Source: Christensenella sp. UBA7102 (lineage in GTDB: Bacteria > Bacillota > Clostridia > Christensenellales > UBA1750). From it: 17,164 bases of DNA. The stretch is taken from positions 16,123-33,286 of the forward strand of contig DKYK01000065.1 in NCBI GenBank assembly GCA_002492415.1. The letters run 5' to 3'. This document shows positions 6,697 to 13,780 of the stretch, in pieces (position 1 is the first letter of the stretch; every line of letters begins with the position of its first letter). The translations under genes were made by a program, and so were the position numbers. The notes beneath the pieces are model-generated. The model made no database searches. It was not told where the DNA came from and was given only the letters and a program-made list of their open reading frames with translations.

Positions 6697-6725
6697 ATTT
6701 TATCATACAGTCTGGAAAATGTCAA
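6697..6725 (-). promoter_or_regulatory. Promoter of the secreted-protein gene
   Basis: On the minus strand, a perfect TTGACA (6725-6720) is followed after 17 bases by TAAAAT (6702-6697). Transcription should begin near 6690, giving a leader of about 100 bases that contains the leader ORF and the palindrome. Confidence 0.75.
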
Positions 6726-6761
6726 TAAATTTTACAAAAATTATGTTTGATGAACTGCGCG

Positions 6762-7646
6762 TCAGTTCGTCCGCGCAGCGAACTGCTCCGGCCGCGCCCT
6801 GCGGTACAGCACCAACCCCAGCATCACCACCGCGCTCAGCAGCAGTGAGCCCAGCATCAGTATCAGCATGCCCGTCGCGTCCGGCTCGGAGAGGAAGGGG
6901 ATGTAGTTGGACGCGTTGAAGCACAGATGCAGCAGCATGCAGGGCAGCAGGCTGTCGAAATAGTCGTACACCAACCCCAGCACCAGCCCCAGCACGAAGG
7001 CGTACGCCATCCACAGCAGTTGACCGTGCGCCATGCCAAAGATCGCCGCCTGCAGGATCAGCGCAAGCCAGACCAGCCGGGACGGCATCGCCCGCTTTAG
7101 GTGCCGGTAAATCAGCCCGCGGAAGAACAGCTCCTCCACCACAGGCGCGCCGATTACGGTCACGACAAAGGAGAGCCAGGGCCACTTGCCTACGTCGATC
7201 GCGGAGGAGGCTTCGATGTATTGCTGCATCAGCGGCATATCCTCGGGAATGAGCATCAATCCGCTCCCCACCGCGTAGAACACGAGTATGCCCAGCGCAG
7301 CCGGCGCCCAGAGCATCGCCATGCCACGGGGCTTGACGATGCGCGCCGCAGCCAGCGGCCCATCCGGGCGCTCGGCGTACAGAAGAGCCATGCTCAGCGC
7401 GAGCAGCGTCAGATCAATCAGCAGCATCATCAGACCGCTGAAGTCAAAGTAGATTTGCATCACCGCGTCGCCAAGCAGCTGCGTCTCCTGAAACATGCCT
7501 GCGGCCGTGCCGCCCGAAAAGATCAGCTGGAGACTGAATCCAGCCGTTTCGCCCAGCATGAACGCAGTGGACGCGGCGATTTGAACGGCGTAAAACAGCG
7601 CGGCGCACCCGAGCGCGATGCCCGCATGCTTGAAAAAGTTTTTCAT
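6762..7646 (-). CDS. CPBP-family intramembrane metalloprotease
   Basis: A 294-residue membrane protease of the CPBP (CAAX protease and bacteriocin-processing, Abi) family. The three signature motifs are intact: EELFFRG at 171-177 (Glu171, Glu172, Arg176), FGMAHGQ with His207, and HLCFNASN with His240 and Asn244. About eight hydrophobic segments surround them. Relatives process membrane proteins or confer bacteriocin self-immunity; this one's substrate is not indicated. I chose ATG at 7646, seven codons inside the longest frame, because GGAGGGAG lies just upstream. No bacteriocin precursor is evident nearby, although a small secreted-protein gene lies directly downstream. A weak hairpin, GAACTG/CAGTTC (6752-6768), overlaps the stop codon. 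Family call is strong. Confidence 0.9.
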   Translation of the reverse strand: MKNFFKHAGIALGCAALFYAVQIAASTAFMLGETAGFSLQLIFSGGTAAGMFQETQLLGDAVMQIYFDFSGLMMLLIDLTLLALSMALLYAERPDGPLAAARIVKPRGMAMLWAPAALGILVFYAVGSGLMLIPEDMPLMQQYIEASSAIDVGKWPWLSFVVTVIGAPVVEELFFRGLIYRHLKRAMPSRLVWLALILQAAIFGMAHGQLLWMAYAFVLGLVLGLVYDYFDSLLPCMLLHLCFNASNYIPFLSEPDATGMLILMLGSLLLSAVVMLGLVLYRRARPEQFAARTN

Positions 7647-7670
7647 GGTACTCCCTCCTCTGTACAAAAA

Positions 7671-7703
7671 GGCGCATAATGAACTTTTAGCTCATTATAC
7701 GCC
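7671..7703. terminator. Bidirectional terminator after the cwlJ–gerQ unit
   Basis: GGCGCATAATGA (7671-7682) pairs with TCATTATACGCC (7692-7703), with one G-U-type position. It is flanked by AAAAA on the left and TTTTTT on the right, so it can end transcription on either strand. It separates the gerQ-like gene from the CPBP protease gene. Confidence 0.85.
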
Positions 7704-7731
7704 CTTTTTTGCGTGGAGAAAAGTCCGAATT

Positions 7732-8034
7732 TTACGCGGTCGGCCGCTGTCCGGGCAGATAGAAGGTCACGAACTTGATGGAAAAGATGTCGCACATGAT
7801 GAACGTGCGCGATACCTCCTCGTACAGAATCACATACGACGTGCCCACCGAGTAGAGGATGCCCTGGCGCGAGGTCATGGCCTGCGTGCCAATCAAAAAC
7901 TCGATGACCACAAAGTTCCCAATGTTGTCGGACAAAAACTGCTGAATGGAACCCTGGAATGCCGGGTTGTCGTTGAAGTTTTCGGCGGCGGGCACATTCA
8001 GCTCGCTGCTGGGCATGGTGTTCATCTGCGTCAT
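7732..8034 (-). CDS. gerQ: GerQ-like spore coat protein
   Basis: A 100-residue protein resembling the C-terminal half of Bacillus GerQ, a coat protein required for localisation of the germination hydrolase CwlJ. The visible similarity covers residues 32-92: a short helix, FVVIEFLIG strand, RQGILYSVGTSYVILYEE, then an aspartate-containing stretch ending IKFVTFYLPG. It lacks the long Gln-rich N-terminal region of the Bacillus protein (about 180 residues). ATG at 8034 follows AAAGGAGG with an 8-base gap. It begins 22 bases after the cwlJ stop with no terminator between, so the two are one operon. That adjacency is the best support for the name. It should act in the coat, made in the mother cell. 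Confidence 0.72.
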   Translation of the reverse strand: MTQMNTMPSSELNVPAAENFNDNPAFQGSIQQFLSDNIGNFVVIEFLIGTQAMTSRQGILYSVGTSYVILYEEVSRTFIMCDIFSIKFVTFYLPGQRPTA

Positions 8035-8056
8035 GGGAGCGGCCTCCTTTGATCGG

Positions 8057-8488
8057 TCAGGTACTGGCGTAAGCTGAGGTGGGATTGTAGAAACAATGGT
8101 TGCCAATGCGGATCACAAAATATCCCACGTTGCTGGGAAAATTGTTACGGCAGTTGGGACTGTAGGGATTATAGAACCACAGCGCCTGTCCAAGGTTGGT
8201 CAATCGGTTGCCGGCGATGGCCCAGTTCGCAATGTCGTAGTGTACCTGTGTGGGCCGCATGTTATAGAGGTTCTGCGGATTGTATGCGCCGCCCAGCGTG
8301 GTTGTTGCGCAGTTGAACTGCCCCGCTTGGTATACCGCCTGCGAGAGGGTCATCGCTACGCGCCCATACTCGCCGTAGGTGATGCGCACCCGGTTCATAA
8401 TGACGCTGGCCACGGCCTTCATGCCGTTGTCCCCCTCACCGCCTGCCTCGCATTGTACCATGCGCGCCAACAGTTCTACGTCGTCCAT
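8057..8488 (-). CDS. cwlJ: Spore cortex-lytic hydrolase CwlJ
   Basis: A 143-residue cell wall hydrolase of the SleB/CwlJ catalytic domain family, nearly the same length as Bacillus CwlJ (about 142). It has neither a signal peptide nor the peptidoglycan-binding domain of SleB, as expected for CwlJ. The domain opens LLARMVQCEAGGEGD (6-20), where Glu14 matches the catalytic glutamate, followed by VASVIMNRV (26-34) and ends ALWFYNPYSPNC and IGNHCFYNP. It cleaves spore cortex during germination, typically in response to calcium-dipicolinate. I chose ATG at 8488: AAGGGAG lies about nine bases upstream, whereas the ATG at 8497 abuts the ribosome-binding site. It is cotranscribed with the gerQ-like gene. 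Confidence 0.88.
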   Translation of the reverse strand: MDDVELLARMVQCEAGGEGDNGMKAVASVIMNRVRITYGEYGRVAMTLSQAVYQAGQFNCATTTLGGAYNPQNLYNMRPTQVHYDIANWAIAGNRLTNLGQALWFYNPYSPNCRNNFPSNVGYFVIRIGNHCFYNPTSAYAST

Positions 8489-8521
8489 TCGCCTCATCTC
8501 CCTTGTGCCGCGTTCTCGCCT

Positions 8522-8551
8522 ATTTCTATGCGCCCAAATCCGTCGGTATAC
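8522..8551 (-). promoter_or_regulatory. Possible mother-cell sporulation promoter for cwlJ
   Basis: On the minus strand, GTATACCG (8551-8544) and CATAGAAAT (8530-8522), 13 bases apart, loosely fit the SigE pattern GHATANNT and CATANNNT. No SigA-type promoter is seen in the gap upstream of cwlJ. The match is imperfect at the last position of each box. Confidence 0.3.
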
Positions 8552-8597
8552 CCGCCGATCCGGTGCCGTCGCGCTTTTTCCGCTCTTCACGGAACAT

Positions 8598-8627
8598 AAA
8601 AAACGCCGCATTCTTCAGAATGCGGCG
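8598..8627 (-). terminator. Terminator of the beta-glucosidase gene
   Basis: CGCCGCATTCT (8604-8614) is complementary to AGAATGCGGCG (8617-8627). Read on the minus strand the stem is followed by TTTTTT (8603-8598). It lies 16 bases past the beta-glucosidase stop codon. Confidence 0.92.
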
Positions 8628-8642
8628 CGGCACGGTTTGTGC

Positions 8643-10811
8643 CTATTCAAGGACAAAGGACAGTTTTTTGCGCTCGTCCGCGCTGGAGAAGCCAACCATG
8701 ACCTCAAACTTTCCGGGTTCGAGCAGCCACTGCTTACCGTCGTGGAAGCGCAGCGCGTCGGGAGTGAGAGAGAAGGCGATCTCCCTTTCCTCGCCTGCGG
8801 CAAGGGGTGCGCGAACAAATCCTTTGAGCTCTTTGACGGGCCGTGCGATGCGCGCAGCCACGTCGTGAATGTAGAGCTGCACCACAGCCGTGCCGCCGCG
8901 TTCCGAGGTGTTTTTGACCGTGGCCGACACCGTCAGCTCGCCGTCCCGCGCCATTCGTTCGCAGGAGAGGCGCACATCTTTCAGCGCGAACTGCGCATAG
9001 CTCAACCCATAGCCGAAAGGATACAGCGGGGCGTTGGGACCGTCCAGGTAGCGCGAGACGAACTTTTCGTCGCTCACACCGTCCCAGGGCCGCCCGGTGC
9101 TCATGTGGTTGTAGTACAGCGGGATCTGGCCCTGATGGCGCGGGAAGGTGACCGACAGCCTGCCCGTAAAATCCACAGCGCCCGACAGAAGATCGGCCAG
9201 CGCGTGGCCAGACTCCGTACCCAGAAACCAGCTGCAGACCACCGCGTCGCAGTGCGCGTCCAGCCAGTCCAGCAGCAGCGGCCTGCCAGAAGTCACCACG
9301 GCGATTACGGGCTTACCGGCAGCGCACACCGCCTTGGCCAGCTCCATCTGCACCGGGGGCACCACGATGTTCTGCCGTGAGGCGGCCTCGCCGCTCATGC
9401 TCATGTCTTCGCCGATGGCCAGCACCACTACGTCGCTCTCCTTAGCCAGCTTCACCGCACGGTTGATGCCGCCGATGCGTTCTTCGTGGATGGTGGTCGC
9501 AGCTTCGCAGTTCACAACAAAGCCCGCCTCCTCCAAACCGCGGCGCAGCGTGACGGTGGCCTCCGGATGACTGGTGAATTGCCATGGGCCCAACTGATCC
9601 TGGCTGTCGCCGCAGGGCCCCACCAGCGCCACTGTCGCGCCCTTTTTGAGCGGCAGCGCGCCGGCGTTTTTGACCAGCACGGCGGACTCGCACGCCAGCT
9701 GACGCGCCACAGACAGGTGGCCTGGCGCCAGATAGCAGTCCTCCTCTTCCCCCTCGTGGAAGTACAGATACGGATCATCCATGATGCCCAGCTCGTACTT
9801 GAGCGTCAGAATGCGGCGCACCGCGCTGTCGATCGCGCTTTCTTCCACCTTGCCCTCGCGCACCAGCTGCGGCAGGTGCTGGTTGAACAGATCCGTCGCC
9901 ATTTCGATTTCCAGGCTCGCATTCGCGCAGCGCATTGCCGCCTCTGCACCATCCTGAGCAAGGCCGTGCGCGATGGTTTCCAGAACAGCCGCGTAGTCGG
10001 ACAGAATCACGCCGTCAAAGCCCAGCTCGCCGCGCAGCAGCTCCTGCAAAACATAGGGGGATGCCGCAGAGGAGAGGCCGTCGACCAGATTGAAGGAGGG
10101 CATCACGCTTGCAGCGCCCGCGTCCACGCCCTGCTGGAAGGGAGGAAGATATACGTTGTGCAGCGTGGAAGGGGAGATCTCCACGGTGTTGTAATCTCGT
10201 CCCCCTTCGGCTCCGCCATAGCCCACGAAGTGCTTCAGACAGCAGGCTACGTGCTCGCCGTCGCCCAGGCCGGCGCCGTTCCTACCACCCTGGTAGCCCT
10301 CTACCTGGGCTTTTGCCATGCGCCCGGCAAGATAAGGATCCTCGCCCTCCCCCTCGGAAATGCGGCCCCAGCGCGGGTCGCGCGCGATGTCCAGCATTGG
10401 GGAGAAGGCCAGCATCACGCCTGCGCGCGTGGCCTCCTTTGCAGAGATTTCCACCGCGCGGCCCACCAGCTCCGGGTCAAAGGAGCAGGACCAGCCCAGC
10501 GGAATGGGAAACACCGTTTGAAAGCCGTGGATGACGTCCTGGCAGAACAGCAGCGGAATGCCCAGGCGGCTCTTGTTGACCGCGATTTCCTGCAGGCGGC
10601 GCGCCAGACTCGCATGGGCGGAGATGTAGATGGTTGAGCCCAGCAGCCCCTTTTCCACGAGCCCTTCCATGGGCAGCGTGTCCAGCCGGCCACCGATGGC
10701 GCTGACGTCGTTGCCGGCCGACTGCACCATCTGGCCGATCTTTTCCTCCAGCGTCATTTGGCTCAGCAGGCCTTCTACGCAGGCCTGAATTTCCTCAGGG
10801 GTCCTCTTCAT
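8643..10811 (-). CDS. Glycoside hydrolase family 3 beta-glucosidase (BglX-like)
   Basis: A 722-residue enzyme predicted to release glucose or related sugars from beta-linked oligosaccharides. There is no signal peptide (it opens MKRTPEEIQACVEGLL), so it acts in the cytoplasm on imported sugars. The GH3 N-terminal barrel spans about 15-330 and contains RDPRWGRISEGEGEDPYL, KHFVGYGGAEGGRDYNTVE and GFDGVILSDYAAV, with Asp272 as nucleophile. The C-terminal alpha/beta domain (about 370-605) has MSGEAASRQNIVVPPVQ, where Glu475 matches the acid/base of BglX. A fibronectin-III-like domain fills about 605-715. ATG at 10811 follows AAAGGAGGG with an 8-base gap; the open frame running up to 11222 is antisense to the next gene. 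It is divergent from an MBL-fold gene and ends in a strong terminator. Exact substrate unknown. Confidence 0.92.
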   Translation of the reverse strand: MKRTPEEIQACVEGLLSQMTLEEKIGQMVQSAGNDVSAIGGRLDTLPMEGLVEKGLLGSTIYISAHASLARRLQEIAVNKSRLGIPLLFCQDVIHGFQTVFPIPLGWSCSFDPELVGRAVEISAKEATRAGVMLAFSPMLDIARDPRWGRISEGEGEDPYLAGRMAKAQVEGYQGGRNGAGLGDGEHVACCLKHFVGYGGAEGGRDYNTVEISPSTLHNVYLPPFQQGVDAGAASVMPSFNLVDGLSSAASPYVLQELLRGELGFDGVILSDYAAVLETIAHGLAQDGAEAAMRCANASLEIEMATDLFNQHLPQLVREGKVEESAIDSAVRRILTLKYELGIMDDPYLYFHEGEEEDCYLAPGHLSVARQLACESAVLVKNAGALPLKKGATVALVGPCGDSQDQLGPWQFTSHPEATVTLRRGLEEAGFVVNCEAATTIHEERIGGINRAVKLAKESDVVVLAIGEDMSMSGEAASRQNIVVPPVQMELAKAVCAAGKPVIAVVTSGRPLLLDWLDAHCDAVVCSWFLGTESGHALADLLSGAVDFTGRLSVTFPRHQGQIPLYYNHMSTGRPWDGVSDEKFVSRYLDGPNAPLYPFGYGLSYAQFALKDVRLSCERMARDGELTVSATVKNTSERGGTAVVQLYIHDVAARIARPVKELKGFVRAPLAAGEEREIAFSLTPDALRFHDGKQWLLEPGKFEVMVGFSSADERKKLSFVLE

Positions 10812-10833
10812 GCAAATGCCCTCCTTTTTTTGC

Positions 10834-10862
10834 TCGACAAAGCGCGGAATATGGCTTACAAT
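10834..10862 (+). promoter_or_regulatory. Promoter of the MBL-fold hydrolase gene
   Basis: TCGACA (10834-10839) and TACAAT (10857-10862) with a 17-base spacer, upstream of the GAGGAGG site at 10883-10889. Confidence 0.65.
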
Positions 10863-10868
10863 ATCTCT

Positions 10869-10897
10869 ATCATACAGCAAATGAGGAGGCTTGTACA
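10869..10897 (-). promoter_or_regulatory. Promoter of the beta-glucosidase gene, facing the MBL promoter
   Basis: On the minus strand, TGTACA (10897-10892) and TATGAT (10874-10869) with a 17-base spacer. The two promoters face each other, their -10 boxes are six bases apart, and each transcript runs through the other promoter. Confidence 0.5.
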
Positions 10898-10898
10898 C

Positions 10899-11705
10899 AT
10901 GGAAAATCATCCGTTCAAGTATGACATTGATTTTATTGAGCCGGGCGTGGTGCACTTTGAGGATAACATCGATTCCTCTTTCTACCTGATCGAGGGGCGC
11001 GACAAAGCGCTGCTCATCGACACGGGTTGCGGCGGCGGGAACGTACACCGGCTCGCTTCCGCCTTTACCGAAAAGCCCATCGAGCTGGCCGTCACTCACG
11101 CCCACGGCGATCACGACGCGCACGCGGGGGAGTTTACCGTGGCGTACATGCACCCGGCGGACATCGCGCAGCTGGAGGAGATGAATCGCAGATTCGGTGT
11201 GCCGGAGGAACAGCAGCTGCACGCCGACCTGTTCACCCCCGTCTCAGGTGGAGATGTGATCGAACTGGGCGACTGCCCGGTGCGCGTGCTGGAGATGGCC
11301 GGCCATACGCCCGGTTCGGTGCTCTTTGTGGATGAGGGACACAAGGTGGTATTTACAGGCGATGCAGTGGGCTCCGGCGTGGGTGTGTGGATGCAGCTGG
11401 CCAACTGCTGCTGCATCTCTCAATACAGGCATAACCTGCTGGAGTTGCTGGAGCAGCTGGCGCCGTATCGCGATTACCTGTATCTGGGAGGTCATTACCG
11501 CCAGGCGGGCGATCCAGCCAGTCCCAGCTTTAACCCGGTCACGCCGCGCATGATCGAGGACCTGGTCGTCGTCTGCGATGAATTGCTCGCAGGCAAGGCC
11601 AGGAGCGAGGAATATGCTCCCGCCGGTCGCTTCGGCGAGGAGGTCACATATATCGCCTACCACGGCACGGCGGCGCTTGTCTACCTGCCCTCTTACGTAA
11701 AATAA
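10899..11705 (+). CDS. MBL-fold metallo-hydrolase
   Basis: A 268-residue metallo-beta-lactamase-fold hydrolase. The metal-binding motifs are complete: THAHGDHDAHAGEF (HxHxDH, about residues 66-79), AGHTPGSVLFVDEG, VFTGDAVG and the final GGHY. Nothing marks it as a beta-lactamase; glyoxalase II-like thioesters, phosphodiesters and lactones are all possible substrates. I chose ATG at 10899 with GAGGAGG nine bases before it, rather than ATG at 10881, which has no ribosome-binding site. Divergent from the GH3 gene, which could suggest a shared physiological context, but no functional link is visible. No U-rich terminator follows on the plus strand; the hairpin at 11716-11749 has its U-run on the opposite strand. 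Confidence 0.88.
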   Translation: MENHPFKYDIDFIEPGVVHFEDNIDSSFYLIEGRDKALLIDTGCGGGNVHRLASAFTEKPIELAVTHAHGDHDAHAGEFTVAYMHPADIAQLEEMNRRFGVPEEQQLHADLFTPVSGGDVIELGDCPVRVLEMAGHTPGSVLFVDEGHKVVFTGDAVGSGVGVWMQLANCCCISQYRHNLLELLEQLAPYRDYLYLGGHYRQAGDPASPSFNPVTPRMIEDLVVVCDELLAGKARSEEYAPAGRFGEEVTYIAYHGTAALVYLPSYVK

Positions 11706-11749
11706 AATAAAAAATCGGAGGAGTTCACGTTGGCGCGTGATCTCCTCCG
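11706..11749 (-). terminator. Hairpin with minus-strand U-run that also buries a ribosome-binding site
   Basis: CGGAGGAG (11716-11723) pairs with CTCCTCCG (11742-11749), and after one T-T mismatch TCACG (11725-11729) pairs with CGTGA (11736-11740), leaving a 6-base loop. Read on the minus strand it is followed by ATTTTTTATTTTATTTTA, a strong terminator signature, yet no minus-strand gene ends here. Read on the plus strand, the 5' arm is a GGAGGAG ribosome-binding site and the loop begins with TTG. Confidence 0.6.
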
Positions 11750-11792
11750 TCAACTGGACTGCCGAAGCGGTCTGCAGTATGTGCGACAGTGA
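11730..11792 (+). CDS. Candidate 20-residue peptide ORF upstream of the sortase
   Basis: GGAGGAG (11717-11723) lies six bases before TTG at 11730, which opens a frame encoding MARDLLRQLDCRSGLQYVRQ before TGA at 11790. The start codon sits in the loop and the ribosome-binding site in the stem of the hairpin described at 11706-11749, so translation would be self-inhibited. Beyond the TGA the same frame stays open past the sortase start. It may be a leader peptide, the remnant of a longer gene broken by TGA, or chance. Confidence 0.3.
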   Translation: MARDLLRQLDCRSGLQYVRQ

Positions 11793-11841
11793 GAAAATAC
11801 TCGGCGCACAGAAGCCGGATTAATGCGAAGGACGAAATGTG

Positions 11842-12681
11842 ATGAAAAGAAAAAGATGGGTTGGGTTTGTACTGCTGCTGATGCTTTTTGGGGCGCTGTT
11901 CCTCGTTTCGGCGACGATGATTCTCCGCACGCTGGCGCAGGCGCAGAAGGAAAAGCGTGCCTTTGAGGAGCTGGCCGGGATTGTGTCTGCGCCAGTCGAA
12001 TCCACAGAGGACGCCATGCAGCCGGAGGAGAGGGAACCGGAAGAAACAGGGGATGCGGAGAATGCCCCGGCGCCCATCGAGACGCCCTCCCCCTATGCGC
12101 TCATCAAGGAGCGCAATCCGGACTTCTTCGGCTGGATCTACATCGAGGATACGGGACTCGACTACCCCGTGATGCACACGCCGGAGGATGAGGAGTATTA
12201 TCTGCGCCGGGATTTTGCGGGAAAGAAGGCGCAGGGCGGCGTTCCCTTCCTGGCCGCCGCCTGCTATGAGGGCTGCGGAAACTATATCCTTTACGGGCAT
12301 AACATGAAGAATGGCTCCATGTTTGCCACACTGTTGTCCTATGACGAACGGGAATACTGGGAAGAGCATCCCTCAATCCGGTTTGACACGCTCCACACGT
12401 CAGGGGAGTATGAAATACTGGCGGCATTTTATTCGGAAGCCTATCCACAGGACATGGAGGGGGTTTTTCGCTACTATCGGTATACCGATTTGAATGAACC
12501 TGAGGTTTTTGCGGAATATATAGAGCAGGCGGAAAGGGCCGCTCTGTACGATACGGGAATCGACGCGGAATACGGAGATGAAATTTTGACGCTGTCCACG
12601 TGCAGCTATCACACGGAGAACGGAAGATTTGTGGTGATCGCGAGAAAAAAGGGCCAGCCGACGGAAACAATGCCCCAATGA
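11842..12681 (+). CDS. Class B sortase
   Basis: A 279-residue membrane-anchored transpeptidase that would cleave a sorting signal on a secreted protein and attach it to the cell wall or to a partner. One N-terminal membrane segment (about 7-27, after MKRKRW) is followed by an acidic, Pro/Glu-rich linker (about 50-82) and the sortase domain. The catalytic residues are visible: His153 in NYILYGHNM, Cys244 in LTLSTCSYHTENGRFVVIAR and Arg252. The segment between the His and Cys motifs contains the long helix expected for class B. ATG at 11842 has AAGGA nine bases upstream; GTG at 11839 is possible. No LPXTG/NPQTN-type substrate is encoded in the window, so its target lies elsewhere. Confidence 0.9.
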   Translation: MKRKRWVGFVLLLMLFGALFLVSATMILRTLAQAQKEKRAFEELAGIVSAPVESTEDAMQPEEREPEETGDAENAPAPIETPSPYALIKERNPDFFGWIYIEDTGLDYPVMHTPEDEEYYLRRDFAGKKAQGGVPFLAAACYEGCGNYILYGHNMKNGSMFATLLSYDEREYWEEHPSIRFDTLHTSGEYEILAAFYSEAYPQDMEGVFRYYRYTDLNEPEVFAEYIEQAERAALYDTGIDAEYGDEILTLSTCSYHTENGRFVVIARKKGQPTETMPQ

Positions 12682-12702
12682 TGGAAACGGAAAATGTGCC
12701 CA

Positions 12703-12743
12703 AAAGCCAAACGACGCGGCCATTTTCCGCGCCGTTTGGCTTT
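12703..12743. terminator. Shared terminator between sortase and AraC-type genes
   Basis: AAAGCCAAACG-A-CGCGG (12703-12719) pairs with CCGCG-C-CGTTTGGCTTT (12727-12743) apart from one central A-C mismatch, giving 16 pairs. It lies between the convergent ends of the sortase (12681) and the AraC-type regulator (12748) and has A/T flanks on both sides. Confidence 0.85.
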
Positions 12744-12747
12744 CTGC

Positions 12748-13617
12748 TTACAAACGGTCGAATTCATCCATGATGTCCGATGGCGGCTTCGCGGGCCCCG
12801 CCTGCCTGCGATAGTCACTGGGGGTCTGCCCCATGCGCTTGCGGAACACCTTGGAAAAGTAGAGGTTGTTCTCAAAACCCACGGAATTGGCCACTGCAGT
12901 GACGGACAGAGCCGGCTCGCGCAGCAGTGCGCAGGCCTTTCGGATGCGAAAATCCGTCAGATAGTCCTTGGGCGATACGCCGATCACCTGCTTGAACACC
13001 GTGTACAGGTGGCTGCGGTCCACGCCGACATAGGCGGCGATGTCCGGGATGGAGATGGGATAGGCATAATGGTGCGCGACGTACGTTGCGGCCTTTTGGA
13101 CATACTGTGAAGCGACGTCTTCGGCACGGCGCGGCGGTCGGCTGTGCATGAGAATGGACAGCGCGCTGTACAGCTCGCCGGTCATGCGCACCGCATGGTT
13201 GAAGTCCGCCCCGCGCGCAGCATAGATGCGGAGAATGGCTTTTTTGAAGGCTTCGCCGTCTTTGGGGTCGATCACGGGATGGTTCGGCGCAAAGTCGGTG
13301 CATTGCAGGATGGGTTGAGCGTCGGTGCCCGCAAAGCCCACCCATACGTATTCCCACGGGTCCTCTTCGTCGGCATAATAGGTGATCTCCGTGTCGGGCA
13401 GAGCCAGAAACGCCTGGCCTGCGCGGATATGATAGGTCTTCTCTCCCGCCACGAATACCCCCTTGCCCGATACGATGTAGTGGATCAGATAGTGATTGCG
13501 CACGCCGGGTCCCCACTGGTGCAGCGGCACACACTTCTGCGCGCCCACGTTGTAGACGCCCAGCGCGGTCATTTCGCACATAAGCGTCTTGTACTGATGC
13601 TTAAAGGGCAATTCCAT
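12748..13617 (-). CDS. AraC-family transcriptional regulator
   Basis: A 289-residue regulator. The N-terminal half (about 20-150) is a cupin-like ligand-binding domain of the AraC type, with HYIVSGKGVFVAGEKTYHI, GQAFLALPD and WEYVWVGFAG, typical of sugar-responsive members. The C-terminal half (about 185-282) holds two helix-turn-helix units: ISIPDIAAYVGVDRSHLYTV followed by FKQVIGVSPKDYL, and LSVTAVANSVGFENNLYFSK followed by FRKRMGQTPSDYR, the family signature. ATG at 13617 follows GAAGGAGG with an 8-base gap; an in-frame extension to 13695 crosses the promoter. It is divergent from galE with 163 bases between, so it may control galE, itself, or sugar genes elsewhere. Effector unknown. Confidence 0.9.
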   Translation of the reverse strand: MELPFKHQYKTLMCEMTALGVYNVGAQKCVPLHQWGPGVRNHYLIHYIVSGKGVFVAGEKTYHIRAGQAFLALPDTEITYYADEEDPWEYVWVGFAGTDAQPILQCTDFAPNHPVIDPKDGEAFKKAILRIYAARGADFNHAVRMTGELYSALSILMHSRPPRRAEDVASQYVQKAATYVAHHYAYPISIPDIAAYVGVDRSHLYTVFKQVIGVSPKDYLTDFRIRKACALLREPALSVTAVANSVGFENNLYFSKVFRKRMGQTPSDYRRQAGPAKPPSDIMDEFDRL

Positions 13618-13642
13618 GCGTTCAGCCTCCTTCGGTAATTCC

Positions 13643-13671
13643 ATTGTACCACATCCGTCGAAGAAGTCCAA
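13643..13671 (-). promoter_or_regulatory. Promoter of the AraC-type regulator
   Basis: On the minus strand, TTGGAC (13671-13666) and TACAAT (13648-13643) with a 17-base spacer, 26 bases before the start codon. Confidence 0.7.
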
Positions 13672-13702
13672 CATTTTTACATGACGCAGCATCATTTATG
13701 TA

Positions 13703-13731
13703 TTGAAGGGTGCGCCAAAATGCCGTACAGT
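13703..13731 (+). promoter_or_regulatory. Promoter of galE
   Basis: The pair TTGAAG (13703-13708) and TACAGT (13726-13731) with a 17-base spacer lies in the divergent AraC/galE gap. A small CCCC-ACAAA-GGGG hairpin follows in the leader (13749-13761). Confidence 0.6.
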
Positions 13732-13780
13732 TAAATCAAAGAGGAGAACCCCACAAAGGGGAAAACGAGGAGGCAGGGCT

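Noticed and set aside
9486..10637. A 383-codon plus-strand open frame inside the GH3 beta-glucosidase gene
   Set aside because: Antisense shadow of a well-supported enzyme; no recognisable domain and no start signal.
10812..11222. N-terminal extension of the beta-glucosidase by 137 codons
   Set aside because: It would run antisense through the MBL-fold gene and through both promoters; ATG at 10811 has a good ribosome-binding site.
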